A stretch of 64,000 nt of DNA from Macrocybe gigantea (taxonomy: Eukaryota > Basidiomycota > Agaricomycetes > Agaricales > Callistosporiaceae), in NCBI GenBank assembly GCA_011319805.1, contig SJRY01000129.1, positions 62,001 through 126,000 of the forward strand, in the 5' to 3' direction. The position numbers were made by a program, and so were the translations under genes. Shown in pieces: positions 25,302-34,795 of this stretch. The notes under the pieces are model-generated. The model worked only from the letters and a program-made list of their open reading frames with translations, had not been told where the DNA came from and ran no database searches. The first letter of the stretch is position 1, and each line of letters begins with the position of its first letter.

Positions 25302-26624
25302 ATGTCTGTAACCCTTTTCGCAGAGAAGCAGGTCGCGATAGCCGCAGTTCGCAGAGCCTGCATCTTGACATCTGCAGTCTTCAATAACCTCGTGAAGAAC
25401 GAGACATTGACAAAAGGCGACAAGTCGCCCGTCACTGGTGAGATGACTTCCCTTTTTTTTGTTCTCCTTTTACCTCTCGGCGCCGACGCTCGACGAGTGT
25501 GCAGTGGGCGACTTTTCTGCACAGGCGGTCATCAGCTCGATCCTCTATCGCGCTTTTCCGCAAGACCCGATCGTAGGCGAAGAAGATGCGTCTGAACTGC
25601 GAGCTGAATCAGGCAGAGCTATGCGAGACCGGATCGTCGCGCTGGCCAACGAGGCGTTGACCGCGGGGCTCGGCGTTGGCGACGACGCCGGGTGGGGCGT
25701 CGGACCTGGCCAAGAAAAGTCGGCCGAGCAGCTTTTGGACGCCATCGATCGTGGAAACCATCCGGGCGGTCGAACGGGACGTGAGTACGCCATCAATGAC
25801 GTTTTCCCCCTCTCTTCACGTGTTGTCGAACTTGCGCGAAAACAGGCATGTGGACGATCGACCCCATCGACGGCACAAAGGGGTTCCTGCGCGGCGAGCA
25901 GTACGCCGTCTGCTTGTCCCTCATCGTCGATGCACAGGTCAAAGTTGGCGTCATCGGGTGTCCAAACCTCCCCATTGACCCGGCAAACGCGGAAAGCGAA
26001 CGGGGTTGCATGTTCGTCGCGGTCAGAGGGCACGGCGCGGAACAAGTGGGCTTCCGATTTCTCATGGCGCCTAACTGGGACTCATCATTTCTATCTCGTA
26101 ACAGATGGCGCTCAGCGGTGCCAACCCCATCCCGCTGACTATTCCTCATATCGCATCCTCGGAACTCTGCTTCCTCGAATCCGTTGAAGCCGCTCACTCG
26201 TCTCTGTCATTCAATGACCAAGTCTCTTCTTTGCTCGACATCAAGCGCGCTCCGATCCGGTTGGACAGCCAGGCCAAATACGGCTGTCTAGCGCGCGGAG
26301 AGGGCGGTGCCTATCTCCGCATGCCGACGGGCGTTGGTTATCAAGAAAAAATCTGGGTGAGGACGCGCCGTGCTTATCATATCCATCCTGCCGCTCGTCA
26401 GGCGCTGAAACGATGATTTTCTTTTCCATCATGATCAGGACCACGCGCCAGGATCTCTGCTGATCGAAGAGGCGGGCGGCATCGTGACCGATTCGCGGGG
26501 CGAAAAACTCGATTTTGGTTTGGGAAGGACGTTGGGGGAGAACTATGGCGTTATTGCGGCGGGTCGCGATGTCCATGCACGTGTGCTGGCTGCGATGCAA
26601 CAGACGTTGGCTGTGCAAACCTGA
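25302..26624 (+). CDS. MET22: 3'(2'),5'-bisphosphate nucleotidase (MET22/HAL2 type)
   Basis: Exons 25302-25437, 25505-25780, 25846-26045, 26105-26356, 26439-26624; 349 residues, phases close. Inositol-monophosphatase-fold motifs: KGDKSPVT, VGEED (69-73, metal Glu), DPIDGTKGF (143-151, the D-x-I-D-G-T metal site), LDSQAKYG and WDHAPGSLLIEEAGG (288-302, third metal Asp). It converts 3'-phosphoadenosine 5'-phosphate to AMP in sulfate assimilation and is the lithium/sodium-sensitive step of salt tolerance. An in-frame ATG at 25254 would add MSHARLFNRLFPRSFA, possibly a targeting extension. It lies 155 bp downstream of SEC13. Confidence 0.93.
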
Positions 26625-26832
26625 GAGCATGAAAAACATTAGAAAATGCAATAAATATCGTAGCAGCAGCTGTATCGATTAGCCGTGAGATCTTAGCACA
26701 GCCACCGCAGTCGGCCAACACCGATCGTGGAAGGTGATACTTAAAAAGATGCCGCAGCCCAAAGCCACTATACCACCCTTTTTATTGCCTAATTCTCTGT
26801 CACTCCTTAACGTTTAAATTTCAACGTACACC

Positions 26833-27477
26833 ATGTCCTGGTATGCTTTTCTCTTTCGTTCCTTCATGTTACGTGACTCAATATACCTCCCGACAGGTCT
26901 GACTGGTTGTCTCTCATCGTGGTGAGCTCGGCTGCAATCGTCCGACCTGCAAGTAAGAAGGTTTCTGACCAAGTCGACAGACAGTCTCTCTTCTGGGCGG
27001 CGTCATTTATGCCGTTTTTTACGTGTCCAACAAAGTGTCGACTAGCATTACAACTACAAAAGAAAAGTGAGCAACCTTTCATGCTTCACAAGTCTCGCTG
27101 AATATTCACTCGTTCCAGCTTAAAGTCCAAGGGTTACACTGTTTCCAGTTCTGGAATATCTATAAGGACGGACAGGAGGTTCGATCGTGAGAGCTACATG
27201 GACGCAACGCAGAGGTCAGTCTCCTACTTACTCATAATGGCTGTTGGCATTCCTTTTTGATACGCTCTCCAGAGGTTTCGTAAAAGCGGTCAACGCGGCG
27301 TCCTTTGGCAAATCGAACAACAACCCAGCCTCGTCTCGCAACAGACATGACCAGGATCCTCCAGGGATGACGCATCACCAGTCAACCGCAAGCCTACAGA
27401 CAAACTCAAGCTCTGATTCCGAAAAGACGAAACGCGGATTTTTCAAGAGGACTATCAGCAACCATTCGAAAAGCTAG
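26833..27477 (+). CDS. Small single-pass membrane protein, unidentified
   Basis: Five short exons assemble to 139 residues with all phases closed: 26833-26840, 26897-26921, 26981-27066, 27119-27214, 27273-27477. Introns are 56, 59, 52 and 58 bp with normal GT and AG ends. The protein begins MSWSDWLSLIV and continues TVSLLGGVIYAVFYVSNKV, a probable transmembrane helix (about 6-27), followed by a basic, Ser/Thr-rich tail ending KRGFFKRTISNHSKS. I do not recognise the family. The consistent splicing and protein-like composition argue for a real gene. The first exon is only 8 nt. Confidence 0.7.
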
Positions 27478-27478
27478 G

Positions 27479-27500
27479 CATATATGTATATATATATATC
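27479..27500. repeat. AT microsatellite
   Basis: A short run of TA dinucleotides just after the small membrane-protein gene stop. Confidence 0.7.
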
Positions 27501-28029
27501 ACAGAGGTGGCATGATGCTTCGTTCACAGTCATGTCGAGTTTCCGTTGGTACGGCTCATCCTTCGGTTCTGTGCATTAGGAGCCCTGCTTTCTCCCTTTT
27601 GTTCGTGTTTATGTTGTATGACAATTCATCTTATGGGATGGCAGACACGTATACCTTGCCGCGCAGCTTCCCTGGGTACTTCAAGTACAGTCGTGAATTC
27701 TAAAACAAGATGGTACTTAGAGAGCCGAAAGACAAAGCTTTCTCTGAGAAATTTACGCCCCGTTGGCGGGGTGGGAACGACCGCGTGATAGCCGATCGGT
27801 AACGTGAGGCCAGGTGATGGGCGGAGTTCCGGCATCCCCGGCATGGGCGGGTGCCGCTGATGTAATGCTGCCGTTTCGTCACCGTTTCGCGGCCCGCTGG
27901 GGCCTTGGTTACAAACAGCAGAATATATGGACCCATAGGTGCACGTGGGCACATGGCCCGCTCGTCGGGTGCTGACGTGGGACGTGGACAGCTCGATATG
28001 CACAAGGGAGCATCAGCACATCGAAACTC
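27501..28029. other. Intergenic sequence, nothing identified
   Basis: About 530 bp of mixed composition with a GC-rich stretch near 27770-27960. No domain, RNA gene or bounded repeat is supported. Confidence 0.4.
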
Positions 28030-28074
28030 CAATACATCTTTTAGAATGATACTGGTAAATGGTATGTACATGAG

Positions 28075-28690
28075 TGAGGTGTGACTCCATCAACCTCCCC
28101 ATATCTTGACAACACCATGCTGCACCGCAACGCCCCTTGTACGCTCGTGTTCTGCATGCAAAATAGGTTGAGTTTGAGTTCGGGATCATGAGGAGATAAG
28201 CAGAACTCACCGAGATGGGGCTGTGGCTCTCCATCACTCCACCCGTGTCCCATATCTCCTCAGTGATGCACTGCACAACAGCGCTGATTGCACGCCCGCA
28301 ATTGTTGCCAAAGATAGGCTAGTTTTGGAGCCAGGACCATGAAAAAATATGCACGACTCACCGAGATGGGGCTGTTATTCTCCATGATGCCACATCCTCA
28401 CATCATATCTCTGCAATGGTGCACTGTGTGGCAGTGCCAGTTGTACGCCTGGATTCCTCGTCAAAAATAGGTCAGGTTGGAGCCCAGGATCATGGGGGAA
28501 TGTGCAGGACTCATCGAGCATCGAGATGCACCTCTGTGTCTCCATCAGCCCATTCACCTCCCATAGCTCCATGATGATGTGTCGTGCGGCAACAGGCATT
28601 GCACACCCGTAATCTACATCAAAAAATAGATCAAGTTTAAGCCCAGGATCATGAGAAACAATGCAGGACTCACCGTGATTGAGATAGCTT
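28075..28690 (-). repeat. Tandem array of ~150-bp units, each exon-like plus intron-like
   Basis: About four diverged units lie head to tail. On the minus strand each has a 90-98 bp block containing GGGCGTGCAA-like sequence and ending in CCATCTC, then GGTGAGT and a ~60-bp block with CATGATCC and CTATTTT, ending near an AG in at least two units (TGATGTAG, GCATGCAG). One unit has GATGAGT instead of GGTGAGT. This is the layout of repeated exons with their introns. No protein family is recognised. Confidence 0.6.
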
Positions 28691-28699
28691 GTAGTTGTG

Positions 28700-29885
28700 G
28701 TTGTTCTCTATACCTCCTGCCCTGGGATAACTGATCTATAATTCAAAGGTTATGAACTGTGAGATGGCACCTGTTGCAAATGTGTAATTACCATAAAAAA
28801 AAAAGAGGGAAAGATCGAGCCCCAGAGTGTAGGGTGGAGAGGAATAGTGGCATTCATCGGGACTTGATGTGGCCACGTCCAACCATGCATGCCACATCAT
28901 CCTCAGCATTTCTTGCTCATTGCTCAAGAGAACATCACAAAAAAAAGACAATTAAAATTCTTGAGTATCATATCAGCAGAATTACATGGTGCAGTTACCT
29001 GTCTGTAAGATAAAATCGGAAGCTATATGAAAGTGAGTGAGTGAGTGTAACGAAAGCAACAAAAGCATTTCAGAGGAGTAATATGAAGACTATGTAAGCT
29101 ATCAAGGTGGAATAATGAAGGAAAAAAGAAAGGAAAGGGACTGTGGTGAGTCACCGCTTGTGAGGCTTGAGGTCGCCACGCTTCTCTCGTGCAATGTTGA
29201 TGGCTGTAAAGAGAGCTGAATGGCCATCATTGGTCTCAGAATAAGCACTGAAGAACTTTGCTTTGTCTTGTCCATACTTTGAGCAAGAGGGTGTGAACAA
29301 TTAGAATTAGCATAACAAGAAATTGAGGTCAAAATGAGAACTTACATGTAGAGGAATTCCTCGGTGATGATGCGCCACATATGATACTTTGACCCAAAAA
29401 GCTTCCTATTGCTGCCCTTCAGCCACTCCTCCAGCCAATCCTTTAGTGCCGTTTGCAGCCCACGAGATGGTGCACCATGCTCCCAGTGCTGCACAATCTC
29501 ACACCATGAATCCGAACATGGCAGTGATCTCCCATGGCCATCCTTCCCAGAACATCTGGAATCACCAGCTTGAATGGTAGGACAATGTTGGAGCTCACTT
29601 TCAGTCAGCTTGTCCTGGCCATGCTAACTAGATATGGCTAGGAATGGTCTATGAGGCCTGAGGGAACAGGAGCTGTGGGTGTCATGGAGAAAGATAGAGG
29701 AGTTGAGGAAACAGTGTGAGGAAGGAGATAGTTACTGGCACAGGATGGAGGGGGTGGTGGTGCAATCAGAGTGGCATGGTGATCTGGTTGCATGTGGAGA
29801 TGGGTGCTCCTGAGGACCTTGGAGACAGCTATAGGATAGCCTGTTAGTCAGAGAGAGACTGCAAAGAAAGAAATGGAGAAGAATG
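28700..29885 (-). other. Unassigned region with a possible minus-strand coding remnant
   Basis: On the minus strand, 29500-29345 reads LKDWLEEWLKGSNRKLFGSK-like sequence through ITEEFLYM to a GTAAGT donor. 29300-29150 reads YGQDKAKFFSAYSETNDGHS and INIAREKRGDLKPHKR to a stop. The two look protein-like, but the splice phases do not join cleanly (the acceptor at CAAAG gives another frame). Unidentified; possibly a decayed gene. Nothing else is recognised to 29885. Confidence 0.35.
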
Positions 29886-31296
29886 GATGTGCTTCTGTTG
29901 GGGGGATAAACCCTGAACAGAGTTGCCCAACATCTGAAAGGCCCTGGTGGTAGTCAGTGCCTTTGTTGCATAAAAATGGATGTGCTCTTTAAAGGAAAGG
30001 CATGCATCCAGGAAAAACCCAAGGTATCTCCAGACATCCTTGGGCTGTAAAGGGGTATTGCCTATGAACAGGACAAATCCCAGATCAATATAAGGACAGG
30101 GATCCTTACTATTGTACAAGAAGTGCTGCAGTTTGGTTTTGTTGTGTTCTACAACAAGACCGAAGTCTGTGAAGAGGTTATGCACTGATGCATATGCCCT
30201 CTGGAGCTTCAGAACATTGTCTGAGATGGACTTGGACTGAGCAATGATCAGTCCATCATCCACAAATGACATGATGGTCAGCATATCACCAGCCTTCTGG
30301 TATATTTTCAGTACTGGTGCCAGGTACAAGGCCAACAGTACAGGGGATAAAGCTGAGCCTTGGCCAACCCCGATGTTGGCATCAAACTCAGGAGAGACAG
30401 CACTGTGCCAGGCGTATGAGGTTTTACACCTGATGAGGTAGGATTCGAAGAATGTTGACACTTGACGTGCAAAGCCTCTGTGATGCAATATCCTCACCAA
30501 CATGCGATGGTTAAGTGAAGAAAAATATTGAGTGACATCAAATGCAATGACACTAGTCTTGAGACCCTTTAACCAGCTGCTACGCAAAACTAATTCTGCG
30601 TGCAGGTCACTCTAACTATCACTTTTTAGAGATGAGAGGCAGGGATAAGAGTGCTATTATAAGCCAGCTCGAAGCTGGATTCTACTAGGTACAATTTAGG
30701 CATTTATATGTTACGACTACCGAGCACGGACCATGAGTATGCTAGCCTCATGCTCCGTGAAACCCTAAGCCCTCGTCTGTGTGAGTCAGAGTTCGACTGC
30801 GCTCCATGCGTTGTCCTACAGGTGCTGCGTAATAACCCTTCGCCCTAGTCAGCGCTGACACGTCGTTGTCGTAGGGTTCCCTCGAGTCGCTGTACTGTAT
30901 CCTGTTTGTTGTGTCGCGTCTATCACGTGTTCGTCATGTGGCTTTTGGGTCATGTGCCCATTGTCAAGATAACGATTAGCCTGAAATCGTAACACCAGCC
31001 TTGCCAGATAATATGGGTCAAGAAGACACCAGCATCCTCTGTAGAGTTCTGCCAGATGCCGCTGAACTGCTTCAGGTCAAAGACAGCAAATTTGATCACT
31101 TTATATTGCATACGCCACACCAGCATTTTCTTGACAAGTTTGCTGAGAGTATTCAAAAGCATAATCAGGCAAAAGGCCTTTGGAGCATCATATGCAGGTT
31201 TGCCAGGTTTTGAAATGATCACCAACAGACTCTGCTTGAAGTAAGAGGGCCAGTGGCTCAGTTCCAAACATGCATTAGTGATGTTCAGGATGAAAT
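29886..31296 (-). mobile_element. LINE fragment (reverse transcriptase), split by a solo LTR
   Basis: Minus-strand ORF2 pieces 30587-29889 and 31296-31000 carry GQGSALSPVLLALYLAPVL, MSFVDDGLIIAQ (catalytic F-x-D-D) and, upstream, NAFIL/LELSHWPSYFKQSL. The family has APE-type endonuclease, RT and RNase H. Both ends are truncated: the 3' side stops at about 29886, the 5' side at the F4 LTR. Confidence 0.85.
30578..30994 (-). repeat. Solo LTR of family F3 within the LINE
   Basis: 417 bp, on the minus strand TGTTACGATTTC...GCGTAGCA. Flanked by CCAGC at 30573-30577 and 30995-30999, so it is an insertion with a 5-bp duplication that breaks the LINE RT frame. It retains many CpGs, so it is younger than the 14800-15186 copy. 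Confidence 0.92.
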
Positions 31297-31484
31297 TGTT
31301 AAAACTAGGCACAGGGAACACTCTGGACGAGCCTTAGAACCTAGAAGTCCTGAGTGAGAACACTGGGGACTTCAAGGCGCTCTGTGCTACCTATATATAT
31401 GTGTAGAAGGCTGTGTGCATTGCTAGGCGCATAGCCTGGGTCCTGTCCTATGCACAAGTCTGGACAGAAGGGGCATTTCTAACA
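31297..31484 (+). repeat. LTR of family F4, no target duplication
   Basis: 188 bp, TGTTAAAAC...TTTCTAACA, with TATATATAT near 31392. Flanks differ (GAAAT left, AGCAT right), and the LINE pieces on the two sides come from different parts of ORF2, so this LTR sits at a recombination joint. Relatives: 41761-42053 and 47605-47860. Confidence 0.8.
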
Positions 31485-32513
31485 AGCATCCCCCACTGTG
31501 AAAGGGCAGTTACCCGCCCCCCGGATCCAGGATAAAAGCACCTGCTGCCTTGTTCGATGTGAGGTACTTAACAAACCAGGAATGCACAAAGGTGTCATAC
31601 TAGCATTCGGTTGGCCTAGTCTAGTTATGGCACAGGGTCATAATATGGACAGAGTCTTCGGGCCCTCATCTGCAGGAGCATTCATCGCTCTCAACAAAGT
31701 TGAATCATGCTTGATATGCATTGATCGGCATGTGTCCACAGGCAATGCGACAGCAGCGAGCAAATAGCTCATTGCCTGTTACCAACTTCATGAAATCCAC
31801 CCTTTTGTGGAGCAGGCGCTCATAGGACTCTGGCTTCCCTGCATCATGAAAACGAAACATGGAGGCACCAATGTATTTCTTGATTCCAGCATCATGGAAC
31901 TACGAGGCATGCATTTATCGTCCACCTCCTTCCAGAGTGCATCAGTGGTATAAAAGGGGCAGAGTCCCTGAGGGATGTCGAGGCCATGCACCGACTCATG
32001 TGCTTCGACTTGAATAGCCCACTTCCAGGAGGAGGGGACATGCCAGAATGTAATCTGGTGCATCTTGGACTGGGAGAACCAAGCGTGCAGTGAAATGCAC
32101 AGGGCAATGGAATGCGATTGTGCAGAGTGGGGGTTGCAATTGACAATGTGGTTAATAGCATTCATTGAGTCAAGGAAGCATACAATAGATGTAGCTCCAT
32201 CCTGGGCGATAGCCTTCTGAATTGACATACGCAATCCAATCAGCTTGGAGTCATTGCTTGTCGCTTTGCTGACAGGCCAACGAGTCTCAAAAACAAGCGT
32301 ATTGTCTCAGTAGACCCAGGAGGAATACACTGACTGCCTAAGTGTATCTGCTTTCATGGGCACAGTGCCATCACTACTGGTATATACACAATTAGGCTCA
32401 AGCTGGCACTCAGCGAGTGCCTGTTCGAGCAATGCACGATAAGCCTTGACAGAGTCTTCATCTCTGCCAAGCAGCTTATGGATCTCAAGGCAACTGCTGA
32501 ATTCATCAACAAG
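31485..32513 (-). mobile_element. LINE 3' fragment (RNase H and C-terminal zinc region)
   Basis: Minus-strand pieces show SIVCFLDSMNAINHIVNCN and HWP/SSWKWAIQVEAHES, the ORF2 RNase H. The 3' end is cut at the F4 LTR, losing the poly-A tail. The 5' end joins directly to SINE S2 at 32514. Confidence 0.85.
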
Positions 32514-33464
32514 CCCAAAGTTTAACCCCCCCTTATGGGGGAGGCTGCTAACCCAGGCCCAGTCTTATGATCAGACCGTTTAGCCCAGGAGTTTTGCACT
32601 CTGGCTTCAACTTAAGCAGTTACCTGGGTGTGTTATCCCAGGGACCACCAACAGAGGAGTTAGGTCTCTCGAGCCAAGGACTGGAGACTGTCCAGCCTTG
32701 CTACAGCCCAGCGGTGTCTGGGTCGCTACTCTGTGCCTGCCTTTCCATCCCTTAGCAGATGGTTCACAGATGCATCATGCATGTGGATCCCCATCTGTCC
32801 AAGGTCTCTGTCTTGCCATGTGCCTCCCACACTGGCATCTGATATCACAGCAAGGTCCATGGTCCTCCTATGACAGGTTCCCACAGGGAAAGCCCTTACT
32901 GAACGGGTCTGGATCTGCTTCTGCCAACTTAAGCAGGTGACGTACTGCAGGTGACTAACCAGTTCGTGATCATCACCAATGGCTCCCACTTTACTGGGTA
33001 CCATATTGGCTCAAACACCATCGGGTAGTTATCAGGTCATTCCCAGTATAGTCTCTTATCCTTTCAGCCCCTACCTTTTAAGATCAGAAATCATGTGTGG
33101 TCTGCCAGATTAAGGCATTGTCTGGCACTTACATCTCAAGGCCATCCATGCCAAGAGAAACCCGGTCATGTGAGTTAGGGTCATGTGATACTTGATCCAC
33201 ATAGTGGAATAAGTCACATATGTAATGCATAACCCAGCTTATATCATGTGCCAGTTGCTCAGTCACATAACCAAGTCACCTCCCTCATAGGAACAACTGT
33301 CACAGGGTTGTGATACTTCCTGCCTGTGTCACATGGAACCAGCTCTGGACACTTCTGAATGCAAACCTGAAGATGCCACCTCCAGGACTAGAACCCGTGG
33401 CTTCATGGATTGCCACATCCACAGGACTACCTGACTGCATTTACCGCTATGCCAACCAGCCCTT
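32514..33464 (-). mobile_element. Long tRNA-headed SINE, family S2, copy 1
   Basis: On the minus strand it begins AAGGGCTGGTTGGCATAGCGG and contains a Pol III A box (TGGCATAGCGG, 33444-33454) and B box (GGTTCTAGTCC, 33385-33395). The body of about 950 bp ends GCCTCCCCCATAAGGGGGG then TTAAACTTTGG. It has no ORF of note. A nearly colinear copy is at 59391-60343 and a 3'-truncated one at 47269-47604. Here it forms the 5' end of the minus-strand LINE fragment that follows. Confidence 0.8.
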
Positions 33465-33469
33465 CATCA

Positions 33470-34795
33470 ACATGTTCTCCATCTCTATACTTGATGGGCC
33501 TCAGCACCACCTTGGAAGATGTTTGCAGGACATTGTCAATGCTCACCTACCTTCTTATGGAAAGGCAACTTGGTTCGCCGACCCTCACACCTCCCCTTCT
33601 GGTACCATATGCCTGGAAGACTCTTGCTTGAATATGGGTGCTCGCCCTCTGAGACTGCCTCAGAATCTGAACTGCCCCCCTCCGCCGCAACCGTGATCTC
33701 GTTCCCGGACCCCAGGTCATGGACCGCCCCCTCCTGTCAATACTTCCCACACCTCCCCATGGAGAAGATCATCTCCTTGCAAAAGGAAGTGACCGGGGAG
33801 TCTTCTGGACTGCCCAAGAAGAAGGTGAAGTCCACCTCTCATGGCCCATCCTAACATAATATCAGGGTGACCTTCACTTTCCCTGCGGACAACACTTCTG
33901 TTGCCGCTGGAACTCTTCTCTCTGCCTTCAATTGAGGGCTGACCACTGGTAAATCCTGGATCTGATGTGAGTCCATCCAGGACCACTCCACCTCCTCGTT
34001 CTCTTGTTTGATGATGAAGGTGGCATTGCCCAAGGACCTCGGCATTTTGCGGGAGTCCACACTCCAGTGTGCTCTGACTGGTTCCACTATCGAGCTTGCT
34101 ATCCCTATGAGCGTTTCCTATGTGAAACTGCTCAATATACCTTACTTCAATGCCGATGGGAGTATTATCACTGCCTGGCAAGCCTACAAGATCCTCCGAG
34201 ACTCTTCATTCTCGAATCTCATCACTCTCATTAGAGTTCCACGCATGATGCACAACTCCAAGAACTCTGATACTGCGACTGTTTGGTTCAATATTGAGGA
34301 CACATCAACTGGCCAGAACATTAAGGCTCTGGACAACTGCACTGTTATGGTCTGGAACTGGCAATGCTGGTTCTGCGCCGCTCTTTCATCACTGGGAGTT
34401 CCTCTCTGTGAACGTTGTTGGTGCTGGGGACACTCTGCATTGAAGTGTAACCAACAATCCCTCTGATGCCCAATCTATAGGGAATCCCATAGAAAGGAGC
34501 ACCACCGTATGCTCGGGTCCTGCTATAAAGCAAGACCCAAGGCCAACCCTCCTTGTGAGGCAACTCCAGCAGGTCAACCCTGCCCGCATGCTCCGAAGTG
34601 TCTTAGCTGTGGCAAAGACCACTCCACTGATAACCAGAAGTGTGCCTTCTGGAAGAACCATTTTGATTCTGAGTGGATCAAACAACATTATCAGCTGGTA
34701 CGTGATTGAGCATGATCAAGTCCCAAACATTCTAACACCTCCCTGCAGCACAATGTGGAGGCCGACACATCATGAGTGACACCTCCAGTGGATCA
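33470..34795 (+). pseudogene. LINE ORF1 (nucleic-acid-binding, zinc knuckles)
   Basis: Decayed ORF1 reads NMFSISILDGPQH, a proline/serine-rich linker, an RRM-like region and then cysteine-histidine knuckles: ERCWCWGHSALKC and later CLSCGKDHSTDNQKC and the KNHF...IKQHYQLV tail. ORF1 proteins coat the LINE RNA. In better copies its stop overlaps the ORF2 start as ATGAGTGA. Confidence 0.8.

Noticed and set aside
25545..26197. Long minus-strand ORFs across the MET22 exons
   Set aside because: They overlap conserved exons and run through introns without motifs; antisense shadows.
27626..28071. Minus-strand ORFs of about 125 residues in the intergenic region
   Set aside because: Low-complexity Pro/Arg/Ser translation of GC-rich DNA, no domain, no splice continuation. 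Not called as genes.
28075..28690. CRISPR-like array
   Set aside because: Units are diverged, ~150 bp, with no short constant repeat and variable spacer; euka­ryotic context.
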